Shown: in pieces, positions 26,900 through 35,200 of the stretch
Layout: each line of letters starts with the position of its first letter
How positions within the stretch are numbered: position 1 is the stretch's first letter
NCBI RefSeq assembly: GCF_000242455.2
Contig: NC_019892.1
Coordinates: 7,140,744 to 7,204,743, forward strand
From: Singulisphaera acidiphila DSM 18658
GTDB lineage: Bacteria; Planctomycetota; Planctomycetia; Isosphaerales; Isosphaeraceae
DNA length: 64,000 nt
Direction: 5' to 3'
Program-made: the position numbers and the translations under genes
The notes under the pieces: model-generated
Databases searched by the model: none
What the model saw: the letters and a program-made list of their open reading frames with translations, nothing else
What the model was told of the DNA's origin: nothing

Positions 26900-27397
26900 T
26901 CAGCCGGTCGCGGCCTCTTCCCAGTACCGGAACGTGTCCGTTGTGATTCCCGACCCGCCTTCATCCCGCAGTTGCTTCAAGCATGCAAAGAAGGCCAGGC
27001 ATTCCGGCTCCAGTCCGAGGGTTCTGGTGCTGGTCAAGACGCGCGTGATCCTCAGCCAGTGATGGTTGGGACTCTGGAAAATCCCTTGTCGATCGAATTC
27101 GTCCGTCTTGATGACCCGGCCTTCGATTTCACGCAGACCCAGGAAGTCGAGAAAGAGCGTAAGGGAGCGTCTGAGGTTGTCACGAAGCGTAGGGCTGGCG
27201 TGAAACTCGGCCACGTCGACTTCCGTGAGCCGAGGGGCATCGGGGTTGAACCGGCTCGGGAGCCGTAGCGGGAATAGCCATTGGATGAAATCATGCGATG
27301 CCTCCCACTGAGCGTGGCTGTACGCCCAGATCATGGCGATCGACCGCCCCTCGCTATCTCTGCCGGCTCCCTTGTAGAATTCGGTAAGCTGCGACAT
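26900..27397 (-). CDS. Opioid growth factor receptor (OGFr)-domain protein
   Basis: 165 residues. It carries the conserved region of the OGFr family: FYKGAGRDSEGRSI, then IWAYSHAQWEASHDFIQWLF (23-42), FNPDAPRLTEVDVAEF and the RSLTLFLDFLGL helix. The protein is almost only this domain, unlike the animal receptor, which adds long repeats. The domain is known from scattered bacteria and fungi with no established function. It is all-helical and cytoplasmic by prediction. The cupin gene follows it. Confidence 0.85.
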   Translation of the reverse strand: MSQLTEFYKGAGRDSEGRSIAMIWAYSHAQWEASHDFIQWLFPLRLPSRFNPDAPRLTEVDVAEFHASPTLRDNLRRSLTLFLDFLGLREIEGRVIKTDEFDRQGIFQSPNHHWLRITRVLTSTRTLGLEPECLAFFACLKQLRDEGGSGITTDTFRYWEEAATG

Positions 27398-27547
27398 TGT
27401 GAAGACCTTCCCCGAGACCTGAAGGCTGCTGCGGTCGATCGTATCCCGACGGCAACCTGTGTGCCAGGGGCGGTTTCACACGGGGGTCAAGACACCGGCC
27501 AGCGAGACACCTCGAACCGTTGATCAGCGCGTTTGCGAGGGGGGCGA

Positions 27548-28078
27548 TTGATTTCGAAGAGCCAGGACCGCCATCATCGTTCCTTGGGACTTTCGGTGAT
27601 CGGGGGCTATAAGCTCGCGAAGGCCGTCGCATTGCTCATTGGGGGTGGGGTCGTACTTCGGCTTAAACCGAACGACATCCTCGTCGGCGTGATCCGACTC
27701 GCGGCGCGGTTGCGGTTCGACCCTGAGGACGAACTCTTCCGCTCGGCCATCGCTCGGCTTTCCGGTCTCAGCGAAAAACGTCTTGAAGTGATCGGGGCGG
27801 GGATCCTTTTCTACGGCCTCCTCTACAGTATCGAGGGGGTTGGCCTGTTCCTCCAGAAGCGGTGGGCCGAGTACCTTGTCGTTGTCACGACCAGCCTTCT
27901 GATCCCTCTGGAGGTCTACGAGGTTTTCAAGAAAGCCGGCCCGTTGAGAATCACGGTTCTCTTGGCCAATGTGGCGATCGTGGCCTACCTCATTGGGGCG
28001 ATCCGTAGTGACATGAGCCGTCGAACTCAGCGGGAGCCTGGCGGAACACCCTCTGATTGCAAAGACAGGCCCGGTTGA
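27548..28078 (+). CDS. DUF2127 membrane protein
   Basis: About 176 residues from TTG 27548, which has GAGGGGGG just upstream; TTG 27533 is an alternative. Hydrophobic segments are seen at about KLAKAVALLIGGGVVL, GAGILFYGLLYSIEGVGLFL, YLVVVTTSLLIPLEVYEVF and ITVLLANVAIVAYLIGAI, which fits the four-helix DUF2127 family of inner-membrane proteins. The tail is hydrophilic and arginine rich. Function of the family is unknown. Overlaps nothing and is followed by a convergent gene at 28122. Confidence 0.75.
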   Translation: MISKSQDRHHRSLGLSVIGGYKLAKAVALLIGGGVVLRLKPNDILVGVIRLAARLRFDPEDELFRSAIARLSGLSEKRLEVIGAGILFYGLLYSIEGVGLFLQKRWAEYLVVVTTSLLIPLEVYEVFKKAGPLRITVLLANVAIVAYLIGAIRSDMSRRTQREPGGTPSDCKDRPG

Positions 28079-28121
28079 TCCGGCTTGAGCAACTCCTCGC
28101 CATGCCTCCCGCGTGCCGTCT

Positions 28122-28994
28122 TCACGGTGCGCTGAGTTTGGCGTAAGGAAGGCGAGCGTCGGGCGCCTCGTAGATCAAGAGGAGCGCGGGGTTCGACCAG
28201 ATTCCGACCGAGTCATTGCCGATGACAAAGGCCGACTGGTCGGGCCGGATCGACGAGAAGTGACGCGCGAGCCAGACGGCTTTCGGGAAGTGCTGATAAC
28301 AAGGAAGGTGGTCGATGCGAATGGGTTCGGAGAGGACCAGGCCTGCGGATCGGTAGGCCCGCTCCGTGAACTCGATGCAGTAGAACCGGTCGTCATCAAG
28401 GCTGAGTCGTTTGTCGAACGGGACTTGGCGTTGATAGGTGTCCCGGCAGAACGCGACCGCGTCGTTCACGAATCGCTGGCTGTCGGCGTCAGGCCGCTTC
28501 ACGGCGATGGCCCCCGCAACGTCGAGGACCCAGATTGAGAAGGGCTGTTTGCGAGGGCCTGACTTATACGTGTCGTAGACCACGGGTTCGCCGTTTTCCA
28601 AGGCGACGATTCCTGTGTGCGAATAGCGGCTGCCGGCCATTTCGGCCGAAATCTTTGAGAACGGGTAGAGCCCGAACGCGAGGCGGGCGTCCCCCATTCG
28701 AAAGACGATATCACCGTCGCGCAAATTGGCCCGGCCCCAAGCATCCCAAGCGCACATCGGTGGATTGGACGGAATCGTGGGGAGCCGTCTGCAATGCCGG
28801 GCCGTCTCGGCGTCAGGGCCCCAGGGGTTCCCGCGCCAGGAATGGGGGACCATCTGACTGGTCAAATCTCCCGTACTGGAGCAGCCGGCCTGGCTTAGCA
28901 ATGCGCAGGCCAACACCCATTGTTGTCGTCGGCCTGTGCGCGAGAATCTTCGCCTCGCGCGAGCGGGCTGCTTCACAAACGCCACGGCTTCCAT
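28122..28994 (-). CDS. YiiX/YebB-like permuted papain-fold amidase or hydrolase
   Basis: 290 residues from ATG 28994, chosen because GGGAGAAGG lies directly upstream; an open frame extends to 29207. A basic N-terminus is followed by a hydrophobic stretch (WVLACALLSQAGC) that looks like a signal with a poor lipobox (Gln at -3). The domain at about 90-285 begins LRDGDIVF and has His126 (YSHTGIVALENG) and Cys206-Glu208 (FYCIEFTERAY). These are the circularly permuted NlpC/P60-like catalytic residues of peptidase family C92. Members cleave or transfer amide bonds in lipids or peptidoglycan-like substrates. Exact substrate unknown. Confidence 0.72.
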   Translation of the reverse strand: MEAVAFVKQPARARRRFSRTGRRQQWVLACALLSQAGCSSTGDLTSQMVPHSWRGNPWGPDAETARHCRRLPTIPSNPPMCAWDAWGRANLRDGDIVFRMGDARLAFGLYPFSKISAEMAGSRYSHTGIVALENGEPVVYDTYKSGPRKQPFSIWVLDVAGAIAVKRPDADSQRFVNDAVAFCRDTYQRQVPFDKRLSLDDDRFYCIEFTERAYRSAGLVLSEPIRIDHLPCYQHFPKAVWLARHFSSIRPDQSAFVIGNDSVGIWSNPALLLIYEAPDARLPYAKLSAP

Positions 28995-29355
28995 GCCTTC
29001 TCCCGTCGACGCGCACCCGCTGAGCGTCGCTTTATGCCTAGCAGAGATGATCGTCATGAACGCAAGGCTCTCTTGAAACTCCGAACGGGCTTCTCCGAAC
29101 GGTTTTCTTGTCACCGCTTGTTTCCGCTGTGGTCCAATATCCAAAGGGGATCGCTCAATACGGTCTGGTTCGCCGGCCAGTTTTCTTTGCAGAGAGCGGT
29201 TTACCATCGAAGTGCTTACATCGGCGTGGCGGGGTCCATACTCGGCCCCCGGTGCGTGGGTCAGAAGACCAGGGGCTGAGTACGGGCTCTCACGACTCTG
29301 TTTGCTCGGCCCGTGATCGACCTGAACGAAAACCGCTCTTTTTTAGGAGGCCACG
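28995..29355 (+). other. Divergent intergenic region
   Basis: 361 bp between the YiiX-like gene and the methyltransferase gene. It ends in a very strong ribosome-binding site (AGGAGG, about 29344-29349). Open frames across it lack start signals and overlap on both strands. No promoter boxes, terminator or RNA gene was recognised. Confidence 0.4.
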
Positions 29356-30057
29356 ATGCAATCCTCTGGGAAACCGTGCTTCCTCGGCCAACGAACGGCA
29401 TCGCTTGCTGTCGCATTCTGTCTGCTCTTCGATGTGTCGCGAGCTCACTCGGAGGAAGGTCATTCCTCGCGCCGGCCTGGGGCCGTAGTCTCAGCGCAGG
29501 CGAAGAGTCCGGACGTTCCCACGGCACCCGCCGACGGGCAAGATCCAGGCCGACCCCAGAAAAAGAAGAAATGGCCCGACGTCATCTACGTCCCAACCCC
29601 CCAGCCGGTTGTGGACAAGATGCTTGAGCTGGCTGAGGTCCGCAAAGGAGACAACCTCCACGACCTCGGGTGCGGCGACGGGCGAATCGTGGTCACGGCG
29701 GCGAAGAAATATGGAGCCAAGGGGACCGGATATGACATCGATCCGAAACGGATCTATGAGTCGCGCGAAAACGTTCGGAGGAACGGAGTCGAGAGCCTGG
29801 TGACCATTCGGCAAGAAGACTTTTTCGAGGTAGACCTGGCCGAGGCCGACGTTGTGACCCTCTACTTGCTGCCGGAACTGAACGTCAGGCTCATGCCAAA
29901 ACTCCGCCAACTCAAGCCTGGAACGCGGATCGTTTCGCACGACTTTGACATGAGAGGAGCGAAGCCAAAGAAGACGGTGAGCCTTCGCGTGAACGATGAC
30001 AGGGAGGAGCACACGGTCTATCTGTGGGTCGTGCCTTGGGAAGAGGAAAAACCATAA
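29356..30057 (+). CDS. SAM-dependent methyltransferase with N-terminal signal sequence
   Basis: 233 residues from ATG 29356, placed by an AGGAGG site. Residues 1-32 look like a signal peptide (RTASLAVAFCLLFDVSRAHS), followed by a proline- and lysine-rich linker to about 75. The class I methyltransferase core follows: HDLGCGDGR (102-110) is the SAM-binding motif I, GTGYDIDPKRI motif II, and DVVTLYLLPELN motif IV. The substrate is unknown. An exported methyltransferase is odd because SAM is cytoplasmic; see findings. Confidence 0.78.
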   Translation: MQSSGKPCFLGQRTASLAVAFCLLFDVSRAHSEEGHSSRRPGAVVSAQAKSPDVPTAPADGQDPGRPQKKKKWPDVIYVPTPQPVVDKMLELAEVRKGDNLHDLGCGDGRIVVTAAKKYGAKGTGYDIDPKRIYESRENVRRNGVESLVTIRQEDFFEVDLAEADVVTLYLLPELNVRLMPKLRQLKPGTRIVSHDFDMRGAKPKKTVSLRVNDDREEHTVYLWVVPWEEEKP

Positions 30058-30136
30058 GAGCCAAATATATTTGTGAAATCGTGGATTTTACAATAAATTC
30101 ATGCCTACTGCTGGCCTGATGGCCGAGAATCCCCAG

Positions 30137-30181
30137 CCGGACCGCCGAGTGGAGTCCGCACGGAACACTCGGCTTGTCCGG
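30137..30181. terminator. Nested hairpin between convergent genes
   Basis: An outer CCGGAC (30137-30142) / GTCCGG (30176-30181) stem encloses GCCGAGTG (30144-30151) / CACTCGGC (30166-30173). It lies between the convergent stops at 30057 and 30203 and could end transcripts from both sides. Confidence 0.5.
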
Positions 30182-30202
30182 TCTCAAGACAGACTCAGTG
30201 AT

Positions 30203-30622
30203 TCAATGGCCATGGGAATTGCCGAACATTCCCCGAAGCTTGGAAAGCCAGCCCGATCCCAACTTTCCCTGAATCGATTGGATCGCGGCCGATTCGTTCG
30301 GTTGAATGTCGAAGATCTGGTCCATCTTCGTGAGTTGGAAGACCCGAAGTACCTGTGAGTCGACCGAACAGAGTCGAAGGCCCTTTTCATGCTCTTTGAG
30401 CCGTTTCTGGAAGTTGATCATGACGCCGAGCATCGTACTCTGGAAAACCCGGACGTTGGCGAGGTTCAGGACGACGCCTTGGGACGTAACGTCAGCGGCA
30501 AGGCTTTCCGCCAGCCCGTAAAACGTCTCTTTTTCCCCTTTCAGGAGTTCGGGGTCGAGGACCGTGACGATCGATACCCCATCGGTCTGTGCCGTTTGGT
30601 AGAAGGGAGAGTCTGACGACAT
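30203..30622 (-). CDS. STAS-domain protein (anti-anti-sigma factor-like)
   Basis: 139 residues from ATG 30622, preceded by AGGAAGG; the frame is open to 30664. A single STAS fold covers about 12-115 (GVSIVTVLDPELLKGE, GVVLNLANVRVFQST). The position of the regulatory phospho-serine is filled by Ser62 (FQSTMLGV), with Gln before it in place of the usual Asp. Such proteins bind anti-sigma kinases in partner-switching stress pathways; no kinase or phosphatase partner lies in the window. The tail is basic and glycine/histidine rich. Confidence 0.8.
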   Translation of the reverse strand: MSSDSPFYQTAQTDGVSIVTVLDPELLKGEKETFYGLAESLAADVTSQGVVLNLANVRVFQSTMLGVMINFQKRLKEHEKGLRLCSVDSQVLRVFQLTKMDQIFDIQPNESAAIQSIQGKLGSGWLSKLRGMFGNSHGH

Positions 30623-31024
30623 CGAACGGGACCTTCCTGGAGAACAAGATCGGGGTGAACACATCCGTGCATCCCAAGGTCAGGCGCAATCCCTGCGTTC
30701 CTGACGGATTGTCGAACCCTCGAAGCCTTGAACTCGCATGGCTCAACGCGACTGATTCGGTCCGAAAATCTATCATACGGAGGACGAGCCTCCCAGGTCG
30801 CGAGATCTTCTCTCAAGAGTTTGGGGGATTAAGGATCATCGTGACGTTTGGCGTAATTGTGAGGAATTTGCTGGCGGTATTCATTTCCTTTCCCGAGTTC
30901 CGTGGCGTGAGTGACTCTTCGGCTTGGCGAGGCATCGTCGAGAAGTTGCCGTATTCGACTTGTTCTCTGTAACTTGGGGGGAATGAATCAGGTCCGTCAC
31001 TTTATCAACCTGGGAGATCAGGGC
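30623..31024 (+). other. Divergent intergenic region
   Basis: 402 bp between the STAS gene and the aldo/keto reductase gene. The in-frame sequence upstream of ATG 31025 is open to 30911 but has no Shine-Dalgarno site. No repeats or terminators were noticed; it should contain the divergent promoters. Confidence 0.4.
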
Positions 31025-31972
31025 ATGAAGATGCACATGCTTGGAAATTCGGGCTTGGATGTCGGTCCGTTGGCCTTCGGGGGCAATGTGTTCGGCTGGA
31101 CGATCGACGAGGCAACGTCGTTCCGATTGCTCGACGCATTCGTTGCGGCTGGTTTTAAACTTGTCGATACTGCCGATGTTTATTCGCGCTGGGCTCCCGG
31201 CAATCAAGGGGGAGAATCCGAGACGATCATCGGCAAGTGGCTCAAGCAAAGTGGCAAGCGAGACCAGGTCATCCTTGCGACCAAGGTTGGCATGGAGATC
31301 GGGCCGGACAAGAGTGGTCTTTCCGGGCCGCACATCAAGCGTTCCGTGGAAGACTCTCTGAAACGGCTCCAGACCGATCACATCGATCTCTACCAGGCTC
31401 ACAAGGATGATCCGGAGACCCCCCTGGAAGAGACCCTCGGGGCCTTTCATGAGCTGATCGAGCAGGGGAAGGTGCGAGCGATCGGCGCCTCGAACTATTC
31501 GGCGGCTCGGTTGTCCGAGGCACTCAAGGTCAGCAAGGACAACAGCTTGTCCGCCTACCAGAGCCTCCAACCGGAATACAACCTTTGCGAACGCGCCGGA
31601 TTCGAGGACGCGCTCGAACCCGTTTGCCGCGAGGCGGGCATTGGTGTCATCCCCTATTATTCGCTGGCGAGCGGGTTTCTCACCGGGAAGTATCGCTCCG
31701 AGGCGGATCTCGCCAAGAGCGCACGAGGGCAGGGGGTCAAGAAATATCTGAACGACCGCGGCTATCGAATCCTTGCGGCGCTTGACGATGTGGCTGCTCG
31801 CTATTCCTCAACACCGGCTCGGGTTGCGATTGCCTGGCTCCTGGCGCGGCCAAGCGTGACGGCCCCGATCGCCAGCGCCACCAGCGTCGAACAACTCGAT
31901 GATCTGATCGAGGCGACGCGACTCGAACTCGACGGTCCAGCCATCGACCTCTTGAACCAGGCGAGCGCCTAA
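31025..31972 (+). CDS. Aldo/keto reductase
   Basis: 315 residues from ATG 31025, with GGGAG at 31012-31016. The catalytic tetrad is visible: Asp48 and Tyr53 (VDTADVYSRW), Lys87 (LATKVGM) and His126 (LYQAHKDD). GASNYSAARLSEAL and the NADP-binding ASATSVEQLDDLIEA segments follow. It fits the sugar-modifying or general-stress AKR group. It reduces aldehydes or sugars with NADPH in the cytoplasm; the actual substrate is unknown. Confidence 0.88.
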   Translation: MKMHMLGNSGLDVGPLAFGGNVFGWTIDEATSFRLLDAFVAAGFKLVDTADVYSRWAPGNQGGESETIIGKWLKQSGKRDQVILATKVGMEIGPDKSGLSGPHIKRSVEDSLKRLQTDHIDLYQAHKDDPETPLEETLGAFHELIEQGKVRAIGASNYSAARLSEALKVSKDNSLSAYQSLQPEYNLCERAGFEDALEPVCREAGIGVIPYYSLASGFLTGKYRSEADLAKSARGQGVKKYLNDRGYRILAALDDVAARYSSTPARVAIAWLLARPSVTAPIASATSVEQLDDLIEATRLELDGPAIDLLNQASA

Positions 31973-32019
31973 GCCGTTGGACATGGTCTTCCTTTGAATA
32001 GCTTACGGGCCCTCGGTGC

Positions 32020-32085
32020 CACGGGTTGGACTCAACCCGTGAGCGGAAGCCCTGGTATTTGGCTCACGGGTTGAGTACAACCCGT
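32020..32085. repeat. Compound inverted-repeat element
   Basis: Two small palindromes, CACGGGTT/AACCCGTG (32020-32041) and ACGGGTTG/CAACCCGT (32066-32085), also pair with each other through a perfect 15-bp inverted repeat, ACTCAACCCGTGAGC (32030-32044) and GCTCACGGGTTGAGT (32062-32076). It lies between convergent genes and looks like a REP/BIME-like dispersed element. Confidence 0.6.
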
Positions 32086-32123
32086 AACACCCAATAGCAT
32101 TGGCTTAATCATGGCGACCCCCA

Positions 32124-32160
32124 CCAAAAATCGCGAGGCCGGCGGATGGCCGGCCTCGCG
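32124..32160 (-). terminator. Strong terminator of giant repeat-protein gene
   Basis: A 12-bp perfect stem (CGCGAGGCCGGC / GCCGGCCTCGCG, 32132-32160) with a 5-nt loop. Read on the minus strand it is followed by ATTTTTGG, a T-run, 45 bp after the stop of the gene that ends at 32205. Confidence 0.85.
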
Positions 32161-32204
32161 TTCTCGGTAAGGGACAGTTCACACCGCCGTCACGGAACGA
32201 CGGT

Positions 32205-35200
32205 TCAGACGTTGTGGTATCTTCTGCTACGCGAAGCCTTCGTCACATTGATTGAGGAGAGAGCGGAATCGTGGGCAGAGAGGGCCGCGCTCGACTTGGC
32301 GGCTTTCCTGGCTCGGGCCGTTGCGCCTGGCGAGCCTGGCGACGGGATGGGGGACACTGTCGAGTCGAGTGGCACCGGCGGGAAAATCCGATTGTGGACC
32401 GTGTTCAGGCCCGCCACGAAGTTGCCGCCGGGCAAGCCGTTGCCCGAGGGGAATCGGCCGAAAAACTCGCCGTCGAGGCTGTTGCCTGCGATGTCGCGAA
32501 TTCCGCCCGAGATGATCGTGAAGGTGTAGATGCCTCCACGCAATGCGCGGCCCCGGTTGATCGTCACCGTGACCGTTTGCGGTGTGCTCCCATTGATGAA
32601 GGGTGAGGCGCTGAGTCCCGTAACCAGGAATTGGCCGGGCCGCGACCTTGCCTTTGTGAACTGGTAGTACGAGCCGTCGACCAAGCTCGCCTGGTCCAAT
32701 CCCGAGAGCTGGTCCTGGAACCCAACCAAGAGCTGCCCTTGGAAACGATCGAAGGTGAGGCTGGTGACGACCGGGCCCACCGTGTCAATCACGATCGGCG
32801 CCAAGGTGGCGCTTCCTTCGGTGACGCCACTCCGATCCACGGCCTGCGCGACGATCGTGTAGGTCCCGTCGGCCAGCAGTGAACTGGTGATCTGCCAGAC
32901 GCCAGCGGCGTTGGTCGGGGCGGCCCCGATGAGGAAGGGGGAGGAATTGGGTGCGGTACTCGTCGCGAAGAGCCGGATGATCGAGCCAGGCTCCGACGTT
33001 CCGCTGAAGGTTGGCGTATTATCGCGGGTGATCCCGTCGGTCTGGGAGATTCCCGTGTCGCTCTCGGGGTTGAGATGGCCGGTCACGATGATCGGCACGT
33101 CGGCGACGTTGACCGTTCCATTGAGCGTGATCGTGGCTCCGCCGTGGTCGTAGATCGTGACGCTGATCGGGTAGAAGCCCGACTCCTTATAGGTGTGAGT
33201 TCCCTGAATGAGGAAGCTCGATCCGTTGCTGACGACGGTCCCACCGTTCAGCCCGGTGCCGTCGCCCCAGTTGATCACCGCGTTGTAGTTGCTGATCGGC
33301 TCGGATCCACCGGTATCAGTGAAGGTAGCGACCGTGACGTTTTTCAACGGCACCCGTTCCGTCGCTGAGGTCAGGACGATCTGGCCCGTCAGCGGAGCAT
33401 CGGCGACGATCGCCGTGCCAAACGCATGCGTCGAGCTTCCACCGGCCGACGTCACCTGGACATCGATTGTGTAGTGGCCCTCGTCCGCGTAGGTGTGGGA
33501 ACCATCGATCAGGAACGTGATGCCGAGCGGCCCGACGCCCGTGGTCGTCACGCTCGTCGGAGCCGTGAAGGTGCCGTCACCCCACCCGATGACGATGGTG
33601 TAAGTGCCGATGGGTTGCGGTCCCCCCGCGTCCGTGAAGGTTGCGACCCTGCCGGTAAACAGAGTCCCCTCGACGGCCGAGATCGAGGCCACTGTCGCGG
33701 TCAGGGCTGCGTCGCGAACGATCGCCGAGCCCAGGGCGGTGGCGGTCGATCCCCCCTTGTCGTTGATGGTCACAGTGACCACATTCGGTGTGCTCGTCGG
33801 CGTGAAGTTGATGTAGACGTGAGAACCGGAGACGAAGAAGGTGCCGTTGGCCGCCTGGGTGATTGTTCCCGGGGTAGGCGTCGAGCCATCGCCCCAGTCG
33901 ATGGTTGCCGTGAAGTTGGCCACCGTAGCGAGCGGGTTGGCGTCGGTGAACGAGGCAACCGCGCCGTGGAATGGCTGTAACTCAATGGCCGTGATCGCCA
34001 AGCCCGTGGCCGTGAGCGGTGCGTCGGCCACGTTCGCCGTCGTTCCGATGGTGATTGTTTGCCCCGCCTTGTCGCGGACATTGATGAGGACCGAGTAGGA
34101 ACCGGCGTCGGCATAAGTGTTGGTGCCCGAGACGTTGAATGCGCCGGGGCCCGTCTGAGTGATTGTGCCGAGCGTTTGGTGCCCGTCACCCCAGGTGATG
34201 ATCGCCGTGAAGTCGGAGACCACGGAGAGGGGATTTCCCGAGGTGAACGACCCCACGACTCCGAGAAACGCCTGGCCTTCGGTGGGGCTGATGGTCAGTC
34301 CGGTCCCCGTCAGCGCGGCGTCGGCGATCACGGCCTGGGCCGAGCCGGTAGCCGTTGTGGGGGTCGGAAGATGGGTGTCGGTCACCGTGACCAGGATCGT
34401 GTAGGTCCCGTTCGTGGGCAGGGTGAAGGACGGGGCGTTGACGGTATACCGGTTCGTGTTGCCGTTCTGCACGATGCTGGCCGCCGGCACGCTCACGACC
34501 ACGACGTTGTTGGCGTCGACGACCTGGATGGTGGCCGTGTAGTCGGCGACCGGATGAGCGCCACCGAGGTCGATGAACGTCGCGATCGGGCCGGGCGGCA
34601 TCGCGAGTCCGGCAGTGCCGGTCCGTGAAAAGGCGGAGACTGAGAGCGCCGCATTGGTCACGGTGGCGCTGGCCGTCGTGGTCACCGGATCGAAGGGGGG
34701 AGCGGAGATCGTCACGGGAACGCCGTTGATGAGAACCGTCGCGAGCGTGCTGCCTGCCGGGCCGATGGTAATGCCGATGGGGTAGACCCCTTGAACGGCA
34801 TAAGTATGCGACCCCGTGATGTAGAAAACGCTCGGGTTGCTTGCGTCCTGGGTGACAATGCCCGCGGAGGACGTGCCGTCGCCCCAGTTGATGGTGATGG
34901 CAAAGTCGCTCGCCTTGGCCCCCAGCGCCGCGCTCGTGAACGTGCCGACGGTCACGTTGGTGAGCGGTGAGTCCTCGACCGCGTTCAGCAACTGGATCGG
35001 TCCCGGGACCGGCTGTACCGGGGCCGCGTTATTGATGAAAATACGTTCGAAGTTTGATGCGTTAACGATCCCAGCGAGAGCAGGGGTCAGAATCACTTGT
35101 CCGGGATTGGGCCCGGCTGTGACGGCGATGGAGAGGCCGGCCGCATCGTAGCGCAGGGTGTCGAAGTCGCTGCCTCCATCGAGCGCCGCGGTGGTCCCCG

